In this document: positions 1 to 6,890 of the stretch, one piece after another
Layout of the letters: every line of letters begins with the position of its first letter
Position numbering within the stretch: the first letter of the stretch is position 1
Source of the DNA: CAZALT01 sp964485515
Lineage (GTDB): Bacteria > Actinomycetota > Acidimicrobiia > Acidimicrobiales > Acidimicrobilacustridaceae
Reading direction: 5' to 3'
Length of the DNA stretch: 11,722 nucleotides
NCBI GenBank assembly: GCA_964485515.1
Contig: CAZALT010000108.1
Location: 1-11,722 of the forward strand
Position numbers and translations under genes: made by a program
Notes under the pieces: model-generated
What the model saw: the letters and a program-made list of their open reading frames with translations, nothing else
Database searches by the model: none
Told to the model about the DNA's origin: nothing

Positions 1-151
1 TGCCGCCGAAGCCGAACTGCACGTCGGACCAGGCGATGCCGGCGTCGGCCAGCGCCGAGCGGGCGGCGTCGGCGCCCATGTCGATGGCGGACTTGGCGCC
101 GAAGCGCCCGAACGGGTGGAGACCCACCCCGATGATCGCAACATCTTCCAT
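1..151 (-). CDS. Thiolase / lipid-transfer protein (SCP-x type), N-terminal fragment
   Basis: Only the first 50 residues lie in the window; the gene runs off the left edge. The fragment begins MEDVAIIGVGLHPFGRFG and continues with a helix containing GADAARSALADAGI. This is the usual opening of non-decarboxylating thiolases and lipid-transfer-protein thiolases (Ltp/SCP-x group), where the first strand carries VAIxGxG and the substrate contacts come later. The ATG shares one base with the TGA of the DUF35 gene (TGATG at 153-149), so translation is probably coupled. In actinobacterial steroid degradation a DUF35 protein next to an Ltp enzyme forms an aldolase or thiolase that cuts the CoA-bound side chain (Ltp2 with ChsH2 is the known case), so a similar cleavage role is inferred. 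The catalytic residues are outside the window, so aldolase versus thiolase cannot be decided. Confidence 0.8.
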   Translation of the reverse strand, partial: MEDVAIIGVGLHPFGRFGAKSAIDMGADAARSALADAGIAWSDVQFGFGG

Positions 152-597
152 CAGGCTTCGCCTCCGTTGTCCTCGGCGCCAATCGGTGCGAACGCGAACG
201 TCATCACCGTGGTGCCGTCGTCATCGGTGCGAAACGGCACCACGACGAGCTCCATCTCCATGCCGATGTGCAGCACGTCGAGATCGGCCGTGGTGAGCCG
301 AGCCTCGACCCGAACCTCATCACCGAGCTGCACCACACCCATCCCATAGGGCACGAACGTCTCGTTCGTCTCACCACCTGCGTACGGCTGCGGCGGCAAG
401 AACCCCTGTGTGGTGAAGGTCCACAACGTGCCCCGGCGCGCCAGCAGGTGCGCGTCGATGGCGACTGATCCACACCGAGCGCACGACGCGGGGTTCGGGA
501 AGGTGACCGAACCACATTCGGTACACCGTCCGCCGATCAACTGTGGACCGTCGGACGGCCAGGTGAACACGTCAGGGGCAAAGGCAACTTGCGACAC
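151..597 (-). CDS. DUF35 / OB-fold protein with rubredoxin-like zinc ribbon
   Basis: A 148-residue protein, typical for stand-alone DUF35 (ChsH2 C-terminal half-like) proteins. Two cysteine pairs near the N terminus, CTEC and CARC (about residues 25-28 and 39-42), form the zinc ribbon. An OB-fold follows, with GTLWTFTTQGF and VPYGMGVVQLGDEVRVEARL. The family partners thiolase-like lipid-transfer proteins and is needed for their folding or activity; the thiolase gene directly downstream overlaps its stop codon. There is no MaoC hydratase domain, unlike mycobacterial ChsH2. I chose GTG 597 because GGAG lies five bases upstream. GTG 603, two codons earlier, is possible but abuts the Shine-Dalgarno sequence. 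It is the third gene of the P450-VOC-DUF35-thiolase operon and starts 13 bases after the VOC stop codon. Confidence 0.85.
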   Translation of the reverse strand: MSQVAFAPDVFTWPSDGPQLIGGRCTECGSVTFPNPASCARCGSVAIDAHLLARRGTLWTFTTQGFLPPQPYAGGETNETFVPYGMGVVQLGDEVRVEARLTTADLDVLHIGMEMELVVVPFRTDDDGTTVMTFAFAPIGAEDNGGEA

Positions 598-610
598 GAT
601 CACTCCTCGA

Positions 611-1000
611 TCAGTGAGGAAGCGGCGCGTCGTTGTTCATGCCTTCTGCCATCAGGTAGAGACAGAACTCGTTTCCTTCGGGGTCCTGCATCGGCCTCCA
701 GGTGAAGCCCATCAGCTCGTGTGTGACGTCGGGCTCGCCGAGCCAGTCGCCTCCGAGCTCCAGCACTCGTGCGGTCGAAGCATCGAGGTCGTCGATGACG
801 AGGTCGAAGTGGGCGCGGTTCTTCACTGTCTTTGCCTCGGGGACGCGCTGGAGCACGACCATGAGGCCTTCGCGGTTGGCACCGAGGGCGGTGTAGCGCC
901 CGTCGTCGTAGCTCAGGAGAACTTCGACCTCTTGGATCTTCGTCCAGAACTCGATGAGCGGTTCGGGGTTCTGGGTGTCGAGGACGATGTACGCGGGCAT
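611..1000 (-). CDS. VOC-superfamily (glyoxalase-like) protein
   Basis: A 129-residue single-chain protein of the vicinal oxygen chelate fold (glyoxalase_6-like). It has two beta-alpha-beta-beta-beta halves: the first starts at IVLDTQNPEPLIEFW and ends at MVVLQRVPEAK. The second begins NRAHFDLVIDDLDAS, with candidate metal ligand His64, and ends with DPEGNEFCLY, candidate ligand Glu111. This family includes dioxygenases, isomerases, epimerases and binding proteins, and the substrate cannot be read from the sequence. It lies 15 bases downstream of the P450 stop codon and 13 bases upstream of the DUF35 start, so co-transcription is very likely. An accessory or isomerase role on the same substrate is inference only. 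The Shine-Dalgarno sequence before ATG 1000 is weak (AAGCGAGA). Confidence 0.85.
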   Translation of the reverse strand: MPAYIVLDTQNPEPLIEFWTKIQEVEVLLSYDDGRYTALGANREGLMVVLQRVPEAKTVKNRAHFDLVIDDLDASTARVLELGGDWLGEPDVTHELMGFTWRPMQDPEGNEFCLYLMAEGMNNDAPLPH

Positions 1001-1015
1001 GTGAATGGTCTCGCT

Positions 1016-2221
1016 TCAGTTGGTGGGTAGGTGAACGGGAAGACTGGCCCAGCCCCTGACCTGCGAGCTGTCCATCTTGGCGTTGTCGAAATCGACCTCC
1101 CAGTCGGACCACCGCTTGAGGATCTCGCCCATCGCGACGCGTGCTTCGAGGCGAGCGAGTGATGCACCGAGGCAGAAGTGGATGCCGAAGCCGAACGTGA
1201 GGTGCTGGCCGATCGGGCGGTGGATGTCGAAGGCGTCGCCATCGGGCGGGAAGACGCGACTGTCGCGGTTGGCCGACGCCATGATCGCCATCATGATGCT
1301 GCCCTCCGGCACGACCTGGCCGTGGATCTCGACGTCGTGCATGACGGTGCGGCAGGCCTGGAGTGCGGGCGGCTCGTAACGCATGAGCTCTTCGACCGCG
1401 TTCGGGATGAGCGACGGATCGGCGGCCAGCTCGCGACGCTGGTCGGGGTGCAGCCCCAGGTTCTTGCCCATGTGGCCGATGACGCGGTTCGTGGTCTCGT
1501 TGCCGGCCGTGGCGAGGATGTTCACGAAGATGAGCAGCTCTTCGTGGGTGAGCGTGCGGGTGACGCCCTTGTCGTCCTCGAACTCGGCGACCATGAGCTG
1601 GGTCATGAGGTCGTCGGAAGGATGCTTGCGACGCCAGTTGATGTATTCGTCGAAGAAGGCGGCGTCGGCGAACTGATCCTCGGAGAACTCGCCCGGCTTG
1701 CCCTCCTCGCGGCGGATGCCCTCGTCCTTGTGGACGCGGAGCTCCTCCTGGTCCTCGACGGGGATGCCGAGCAGCATGCCGATGACCGCCATCGGGAGGC
1801 GGGCACCGAGATCGAGCACGAAGTCGAGGCGGTCGGTTCCGACGATGGGGTCGAGCGTCTCCTGGCACATGGCCCGGATCTGCGGCTCGAGCGCGTTCAT
1901 CTTCTTCGGTGTGAAGACCCGGGACAGCAGACCTCGATGGACCGTGTGCAGGGGTGGGTCTTCGAAGATGAAGACGCCCGACGGAAGGTCCATGTCGAGC
2001 TTGATGATCTCGAGGACCCCACCCTTGGCCGAGCTGTAGGTCGCTGGGTGCTTCAGCACGCTCTCGACGTCCTCGAACCGGCTCACCGCGTAGAACTCGT
2101 GCTCCGCGTTGTAGTAGAGCGGCGCTTCCTCGCGCATGCGAGTGAAGGTCGGGAACGGGTCGTACTGCAAGACCGGGTCGTACGGGTCGTAGTAGATATC
2201 GTCGCGAGTTGTCGTGGTCAT
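1016..2221 (-). CDS. Cytochrome P450 (first of two)
   Basis: A 401-residue soluble bacterial P450. Visible signatures are the I-helix AGNETT (residues 239-244), the K-helix ExxR pair Glu278 and Arg281, and the haem loop FGFGIHFCLG with axial Cys350. The N terminus contains DPYDPVLQYDPFPTFTRMR, common in actinobacterial P450s that oxidise steroids, terpenoids or fatty acids. AGNETT is a form I associate with the CYP124/CYP125-like group, but I do not assign a CYP family. An in-frame ATG exists at 2269, but ATG 2221 is preferred: GGAG sits nine bases upstream, and the longer start would overlap the palindromic operator at 2264-2278. It is the first gene of the P450-VOC-DUF35-thiolase block. Electrons must come from a ferredoxin system not encoded here. 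Confidence 0.93.
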   Translation of the reverse strand: MTTTTRDDIYYDPYDPVLQYDPFPTFTRMREEAPLYYNAEHEFYAVSRFEDVESVLKHPATYSSAKGGVLEIIKLDMDLPSGVFIFEDPPLHTVHRGLLSRVFTPKKMNALEPQIRAMCQETLDPIVGTDRLDFVLDLGARLPMAVIGMLLGIPVEDQEELRVHKDEGIRREEGKPGEFSEDQFADAAFFDEYINWRRKHPSDDLMTQLMVAEFEDDKGVTRTLTHEELLIFVNILATAGNETTNRVIGHMGKNLGLHPDQRRELAADPSLIPNAVEELMRYEPPALQACRTVMHDVEIHGQVVPEGSIMMAIMASANRDSRVFPPDGDAFDIHRPIGQHLTFGFGIHFCLGASLARLEARVAMGEILKRWSDWEVDFDNAKMDSSQVRGWASLPVHLPTN

Positions 2222-2263
2222 TGTCTGGTCTCCGCGGTTCGCTGCGCAGCACCCACGGTCGGG

Positions 2264-2278
2264 TGGCACTGAGTGCCA
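2264..2278 (-). promoter_or_regulatory. Operator site A: TGGCACT-N-AGTGCCA palindrome
   Basis: A perfect 7-1-7 palindrome in the 99-base gap between the two P450 genes, 42 bases upstream of ATG 2221. Read toward the gene it is TGGCACTCAGTGCCACC, identical over 17 bases to the other two copies in this window (4550-4564 and 8159-8173). Copies of this exactness, each at a promoter and none elsewhere in the window, indicate the binding site of a dimeric regulator such as a TetR- or GntR-type repressor. It does not match the published KstR (TnnAACnnGTTnnA) or KstR2 (AnCAAGnnCTTGnT) consensus. A -10-like stretch (CATAGTAA on the minus strand) lies just upstream of it, so this copy may sit downstream of the core promoter. 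That placement is tentative. Confidence 0.75.
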
Positions 2279-2320
2279 TTTACTATGGCACGCGGGAGAG
2301 GGTCTTGTGACACCGGTCGC

Positions 2321-3514
2321 TCACGAGGTCGTGACGGGCAGTGATTCCCAGCCGCGAATCGTGGAGCTGGGCGACATCACGGCGCGGTCGGCATCGACGG
2401 ACCATTCGGGGAATCGCTTCAGCACCTCTTCGAGCACGACTCTGCCTTCGATGCGGGCGAGCGCCGCGCCGAGGCAGAAGTGGGCCCCGAGGCCAAACGT
2501 GAGGTGCTGGCCGACGCCGCGGTGGATGTCGAAGGTGTCGCCGTCCCGGTAGTGACGCTCGTCTCGATTGGCTGCTCCGATCTGGAACACCATCACGCTG
2601 CCTGCCGGCACCGTTTGGCCGTGGAGCTCGACATCGTTCGCCACGTAGCGCGCCGCGTGGGGCGCGGGCGGCTCGCAGCGGAGGATCTCTTCGATGGCGG
2701 CGGGAATGAGGGAGGAGTCCCCCGCCAGCTCCTGCCGGGCGTCAGGGTTGTCGGCCAGCACCTTGCCGGCCCACCCGATGAGGTGTGTCGTCGTCTCGTT
2801 GCCGGCTCCAGCGATGACGTTGACGAGCGTGAGGATCTCGTGCCGCTCGAGTTGCCGGATGGTGCCCGTCTCATCCTCGAACTCGACCTCGAGCAGCATG
2901 GTCATGATGTCGTCGGAGGGATGGTCGGCCCGCCAGTCGATGTACTCGGCGAACGCCTTGCCACTGGCGAACTTCGGCGTGATCTTCATCGGCTTGCCGT
3001 CTTCGGTGTGCATGTCCGCCTCGGGGCGGTCACGGATGGCGCGCTGGTCAGCTTCGGGAATGCCGAGGAGCATCCCGATCGTCTGCATGGGAACGACGGC
3101 GCCGAGGTCGGCGATGAAGTCGAAGCCATCGGAGCCGACGTGCGGATCGAGACAGTGGGCGCTGAGTGCCCGGATCTTGTCCTCGAGCGCAGCCATCTTC
3201 TTGGGGGTGAACACCCGCGACATGAGGCTGCGATGGATCGTGTGGATCGGGGGGTCCTCGTAGATGAGCACCATCGGCGGCATCTCGAAGCCGGCCTTGA
3301 TCAGCTCGATGATGTTGCCGCGACCCGACAGGTAGTTCGTCGTGTCACGGAGGCCAGGTTCGACGTCGGCGAACCTACTGAGTGCGTAGAAGTCGTGGTG
3401 CTCGTTGTAGTAGAGCGGGGCGTCGTCGCGGAGACGTCGGTAGGTCTCGTACGGCGAAACGTTGATCTCGAAGTTGTACGGGTCGTAGTGCACCGGCTCG
3501 GACGTCGTGTTCAT
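2321..3514 (-). CDS. Cytochrome P450 (second of two)
   Basis: A 397-residue P450 with the same layout as its neighbour: I-helix AGNETT (residues 237-242), K-helix Glu276/Arg279, and haem loop FGLGAHFCLG with axial Cys347. The N-terminal APLYYNEHHDFYALSRF closely parallels APLYYNAEHEFYAVSRF in the other P450, so the two are paralogues, probably from an old tandem duplication. ATG 3514 has GGAG seven bases upstream and lies only 15 bases after the SDR stop codon, so the pair is co-transcribed from the promoter near 4550. It may catalyse a second oxidation step or act on a different carbon of the same substrate; this is inference. The substrate is unknown. Confidence 0.93.
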   Translation of the reverse strand: MNTTSEPVHYDPYNFEINVSPYETYRRLRDDAPLYYNEHHDFYALSRFADVEPGLRDTTNYLSGRGNIIELIKAGFEMPPMVLIYEDPPIHTIHRSLMSRVFTPKKMAALEDKIRALSAHCLDPHVGSDGFDFIADLGAVVPMQTIGMLLGIPEADQRAIRDRPEADMHTEDGKPMKITPKFASGKAFAEYIDWRADHPSDDIMTMLLEVEFEDETGTIRQLERHEILTLVNVIAGAGNETTTHLIGWAGKVLADNPDARQELAGDSSLIPAAIEEILRCEPPAPHAARYVANDVELHGQTVPAGSVMVFQIGAANRDERHYRDGDTFDIHRGVGQHLTFGLGAHFCLGAALARIEGRVVLEEVLKRFPEWSVDADRAVMSPSSTIRGWESLPVTTS

Positions 3515-3529
3515 GTCATCGCTCCGTAG

Positions 3530-4465
3530 TCAGGACCGGTTGCCGCCGAACGAGTCGAGCCCTGCATCTTTGGCCGACTCTTCGTCGACGATGCGGTCCC
3601 AGTTGGCCACGATGTCCTCGGCTGTGGTCGGCCCGTCCGGGTTCGTCCAGCCGGCGTTGAGCGTGATGCCGAAGCGGTGGAACATGCCGCCCCAGGCGCC
3701 GAGGACCTGGCCGGTGACGGGAACCGTGGGGTGTGAAAGCACGGTGACCATGGGGCTGACCTTGTCCGGGCTGAGGAACGCCATCGCCTCGGGGCTCTTG
3801 GTCAGGGCCGCGCTCGCTTCGGCGTGGAAGGTCTGCTCCTCCATCATGGCCGTGTGCATGCGGGTGCCCAGTGCGCCGGGGGCGAGCAGGTTCGCCTTGA
3901 TCCCGTGATCGGCGCCTTCGAGCGCGAGCGACCGGGTGAGGCCGAGGAGCCCGGACTTGGCCGCGCCGTAGTTGGCCTGGGCTTGGGCGCCGAGGAAGCC
4001 CGAGGCCGACGTGACCGACACGATGCGACCCCCTCCCCCGGCCTTCATCGCCTTGAACGCGGGGTGGAGCACGCGCATGACGCCCTTGAGGTTGACGTCG
4101 ATGACGTCGTCGAAGTCCTGGATCGTCATCTCGTCGAACGGCAGGTCGCGCAGGATCGCGGCGTTGGCCACCACCGCGTCGAGTTGACCCCAGGTGTCCA
4201 TGGCCTGCTCGGTCAGACTGGCTGCGCCGTCGATGCTCGAGACCGACGCCGTGTTCGCGATCGCTTCGCCGCCGGCATCGGTGATCTCCTTGACGACCTG
4301 TTCAGCGAGTCCGGGATCGCCTCCCCCACCGAATGGGTGTCCACCGAGGTCGTTGACCACGACGCGGGCTCCGCGGCTGGCCAGCTCCAGTGCATGGCAG
4401 CGCCCCATGCCGCCACCCGCTCCGGTAACGATGATGACGTCGCCGTCAAAGGTCAGTGCACCCAT
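3530..4465 (-). CDS. Short-chain dehydrogenase/reductase (17-beta-HSD4 / MFE-2-like)
   Basis: A 311-residue NAD(P)-dependent oxidoreductase. The cofactor motif TGAGGGMG is at 14-21 and is followed by VVVNDLGG, whose Asp39 at the end of strand 2 favours NAD(H). NAA is at 101-103 and structural Asn125 is present. The catalytic set is Ser153, Tyr166 and Lys170 (YGAAK). The VVNDLGG region with its following insertion and the overall length resemble the 3-hydroxyacyl-CoA dehydrogenase domain of peroxisomal multifunctional enzyme type 2, and actinobacterial enzymes that oxidise beta-hydroxyacyl-CoA in steroid side-chain beta-oxidation. That role is therefore plausible here. ATG 4465 has GGGAGG about five bases upstream. 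It is the first gene of the SDR-P450 pair and lies behind operator B. Confidence 0.92.
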   Translation of the reverse strand: MGALTFDGDVIIVTGAGGGMGRCHALELASRGARVVVNDLGGHPFGGGGDPGLAEQVVKEITDAGGEAIANTASVSSIDGAASLTEQAMDTWGQLDAVVANAAILRDLPFDEMTIQDFDDVIDVNLKGVMRVLHPAFKAMKAGGGGRIVSVTSASGFLGAQAQANYGAAKSGLLGLTRSLALEGADHGIKANLLAPGALGTRMHTAMMEEQTFHAEASAALTKSPEAMAFLSPDKVSPMVTVLSHPTVPVTGQVLGAWGGMFHRFGITLNAGWTNPDGPTTAEDIVANWDRIVDEESAKDAGLDSFGGNRS

Positions 4466-4549
4466 CTGTTCCTCCCGTTGGTTTCCCCGTCAGCACGACA
4501 GAGCACGTGGTCGGCTCCGTGGTCGCTATTGGGTGAGACTAGCAATCGG

Positions 4550-4564
4550 TGGCACTGAGTGCCA
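4550..4564 (-). promoter_or_regulatory. Operator site B with candidate promoter for SDR-P450
   Basis: Second perfect copy of TGGCACT-N-AGTGCCA, 84 bases upstream of the SDR start. On the minus strand the first half-site TGGCAC (4564-4559) is followed, after exactly 17 bases, by TAGTCT (4541-4536), a reasonable -10 hexamer. The half-site may therefore occupy the -35 position, and a bound protein would block RNA polymerase. The flank reading into the gene (CC after the palindrome) is shared with sites A and C. The operator copy is firm; the promoter assignment is inferred. Confidence 0.72.
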
Positions 4565-4570
4565 TCAGTC

Positions 4571-4597
4571 GGGCAGGTGGGCCGGCGTGGCCTGCCT
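4571..4597 (-). terminator. Weak hairpin downstream of the acyl-CoA dehydrogenase gene
   Basis: GGCAGG (4572-4577) and CCTGCC (4591-4596) can pair around a 13-base GC-rich loop, 15 bases past the stop codon of the acyl-CoA dehydrogenase and just before operator B. No T-tract follows on the minus strand, so this would be at most a weak or non-canonical terminator between the two blocks. Confidence 0.3.
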
Positions 4598-4611
4598 CCC
4601 GTAATCGGCAG

Positions 4612-6834
4612 TCAGGCAGAGCGCGGCAGGCCGAGGCCCCGCTGGGCGATCATGTTGCGGTGCACCTCGCTGGTGCCCGCGTAGATGGTCGTGCCGAGCG
4701 AGAAGCGCAGCGTGTGCTCGACGAGACCGCGTGCTGGAGCGGTCGGATCGAGGAAGCTGCGGAGCGCGTCGGGGCCCAGGACTTCGACCGCCTGCTCGGC
4801 GCGGTCCTCGAGCTCCTCGGAGCTGAGCAGCTTGGACATCGGTCCTTCGGCGACCACCGGAATGCCTTCTTCGGCCATCCAGGAGACTCGGCGGTGCAGC
4901 AGGCGCGAGACCTCACGGCTCGCTGCGATGTGACCGACGAGTTCTTGCACCTCGGCCGAGTCGGCCAAGGGCCGGCCCTCGCCGTCGATGCCTGCCTCGG
5001 CGTCGAGCGTCCAGGAGACGACGGCGCCGAGCAGGCGGTCGATGGCGGGACTGAACCCGCCGCCGTGCTCTTCGGCCAGTGCGACCGACAGGGTTCGCCA
5101 TCCGCCGTCGACCTCGCCGACCCGCCAGGCGTCGTCGACGCGCACGTCGTTGTAGAAGGTGATGTTGGTGCGCTCGCCCGACATGGTGAACACCGGTTGG
5201 ATCTCGACGCCCGGTTGGTCGAGGGGCACGACGAACATGGTCAGGCCCTTGTGCTTGGGCACCTCGGTGTTGGTGCGGGCGAGGAGGAACACGTAGTCGC
5301 CGACCTGCGCGTTCGTGGTGAACATCTTCTGGCCGTTGATGACCCACTGCTCGCCGTCGCGCGTGGCTCGGCACACCGCCGACGCGAGGTCAGAACCGAC
5401 CTCGGGTTCGGTGAAGCCCAGCACCATGATGATTTGGCCGGCGAGCGCCTGGGGGATGAGCACCTGCTGGGCTTCGGTGCCGACGGCCTTGAGCACCGAC
5501 GCGACGAGGTAGGAGGTGCCGACGCCGTAGATGGGTGCCTCGGCCCGCAGGAGCTCCTCCATCAGGGTGATCCGTTCGAGGAGTCCGAGGCCTGCGCCGC
5601 CGATCTCAACTGGCCAGCCCGGCGCGATCCACCGCTTGTCAGCAAGCGCACGAGTGAAGGCACCGTCGTGGGAGACGCCGGTGCGGTGCATGCGCGCCTC
5701 GAGTTCGGGCGTCAGGTGCTCGTCGAGAAACGCTCGCACCTCAGCGCGGAGTTCGTCTTCTCCCTCGTGGACTCGAAAGTCCATCCCACCGGTGTGCGAG
5801 TGCACGGTCGGCGTCGGTTCCGCGTCCCGGGTGGCGAGGTGGCGAAGGCCGGCGCGGCGATACCCGTGTGCCGCGCTCATGCCGACGTTGGGCCATGCCC
5901 GTGCTCGCCGGTAGTAGAGCTGGATGTCGTACTCGAGCATGAAGCCGTACCCGCCGTGCAGGTGCAGGGCGCGGTAGGACGCGTCGCGTGCTGTTTCCGC
6001 CGCGAACGCGAACGACATCGCGGCGAGTTCGCAGAATCGGTTCGGATTGGCCTCGAAGGCCCAGGCGCCTTGTCGGGAGAGGAGCTGCGCTCCGTCGGCG
6101 GCGCTCGCCGAGTCCGCGAGTGGATGGGCCACGGCCTGGAAGGCCCCGATGGCCTGACCGAATGCGTGACGCTGCTTGGCGTAGTCGACACCGATCTCGA
6201 CGGACCGTTTGGCGATGGCACCGAGCGCGGCGCCGGTCAGGACCAGCCACTCGTCGAGCGCTCCGTCGAAGAGTCGGGTTGCGCTGTCGCCCGTGGCGAG
6301 CACGTCGACCTTGTCGAGTGGGAAGTCGGCCACCGGCATCGAGCCGAGGTTCTCGACGGCGACCCGGTTGTCGCCGATGTGCGCCACGACGAGATCACCG
6401 TTGACGAGCGCGACGACGGCGTCGGCCACGGCAGCGCCCGGGACCATCTGGGCGATGGTTCCTCGGGTGGGCCGCGGGGCGAACACCACCCGGCGACCGT
6501 CGTCGAGCATGGCCTGCAAGGTGGCGGCGCCCGCCGTGCCGGTGCGGGCGAGCAGCCGAGCCGCTACTTGCGCCTCGATCAGCGGTGCGGAACCGAGGAA
6601 TCGGCCGTGCTGCTCGGCGACCAGTGCGAGGTCGAGCAGGGATGCGCCCCAGCCGCCGTTGTCTTCGGACACTCCCATCTGCACGGCGCCGATCTCGGCG
6701 AGGTGGTCCCACAGGTCTGGGTCGAAGCCGGTGGATTCGACCTCGCGGACTCGTTCGGGCGATGACGCCTTGGCGTAGAGCGCGCCGAAGGCGTCAATCA
6801 GCTGGTTCTGCTCATCACTTGGTCGGAGGTCCAC
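4612..6834 (-). CDS. Double-module acyl-CoA dehydrogenase (FadE34/ChsE3-like architecture)
   Basis: A 740-residue protein, about twice the length of an ordinary acyl-CoA dehydrogenase. Residues 1-350 form one FadE-like module, from FGALYAKASSPERVREVE to HGGYGFMLEYDIQLYYRRA. Residues 351-740 form a second full module starting MDFRVHEGEDELRAEVRAF. It has the middle-domain FAD/substrate motif FTEPEVGSDLA, then INGQKMFTTNAQVGDY, and ends IYAGTSEVHRNMIAQRGLG. This matches the known fused arrangement of mycobacterial FadE34, whereas other cholesterol side-chain enzymes (FadE26-27, FadE28-29) are split alpha2-beta2 pairs. The expected role is FAD-dependent alpha,beta-dehydrogenation of a bulky CoA thioester. 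Neither module has Glu at the place equivalent to MCAD Glu376 (GMSA and YAGT instead of YEGT), so any base must lie elsewhere. The GTG start has only a weak GAGAAG upstream. It follows the amidohydrolase by 56 bases. Confidence 0.92.
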   Translation of the reverse strand: MDLRPSDEQNQLIDAFGALYAKASSPERVREVESTGFDPDLWDHLAEIGAVQMGVSEDNGGWGASLLDLALVAEQHGRFLGSAPLIEAQVAARLLARTGTAGAATLQAMLDDGRRVVFAPRPTRGTIAQMVPGAAVADAVVALVNGDLVVAHIGDNRVAVENLGSMPVADFPLDKVDVLATGDSATRLFDGALDEWLVLTGAALGAIAKRSVEIGVDYAKQRHAFGQAIGAFQAVAHPLADSASAADGAQLLSRQGAWAFEANPNRFCELAAMSFAFAAETARDASYRALHLHGGYGFMLEYDIQLYYRRARAWPNVGMSAAHGYRRAGLRHLATRDAEPTPTVHSHTGGMDFRVHEGEDELRAEVRAFLDEHLTPELEARMHRTGVSHDGAFTRALADKRWIAPGWPVEIGGAGLGLLERITLMEELLRAEAPIYGVGTSYLVASVLKAVGTEAQQVLIPQALAGQIIMVLGFTEPEVGSDLASAVCRATRDGEQWVINGQKMFTTNAQVGDYVFLLARTNTEVPKHKGLTMFVVPLDQPGVEIQPVFTMSGERTNITFYNDVRVDDAWRVGEVDGGWRTLSVALAEEHGGGFSPAIDRLLGAVVSWTLDAEAGIDGEGRPLADSAEVQELVGHIAASREVSRLLHRRVSWMAEEGIPVVAEGPMSKLLSSEELEDRAEQAVEVLGPDALRSFLDPTAPARGLVEHTLRFSLGTTIYAGTSEVHRNMIAQRGLGLPRSA

Positions 6835-6890
6835 GTTCTTCTCGGTCTAGGTCGCGGTGGTCAGGTCATCGCTCTGCGGAGCGGGCACGG

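Noticed and set aside
600..2279. A 559-codon minus-strand open frame overlapping the VOC and P450 genes
   Set aside because: It is rich in Arg, Pro and His with no family motif, which is typical of an out-of-frame reading. The P450 and VOC frames carry the real signatures.
3158..3172. GGGCGCT-G-AGTGCCC, resembling the operator
   Set aside because: It lies inside the second P450 gene, has mismatches in both arms and no promoter context; taken as chance.
4549..6765. A very long open frame on the plus strand, opposite the acyl-CoA dehydrogenase
   Set aside because: It is a G+C-rich mirror of the dehydrogenase gene. The protein has no recognisable domains, while the minus-strand frame shows clear FadE motifs throughout.
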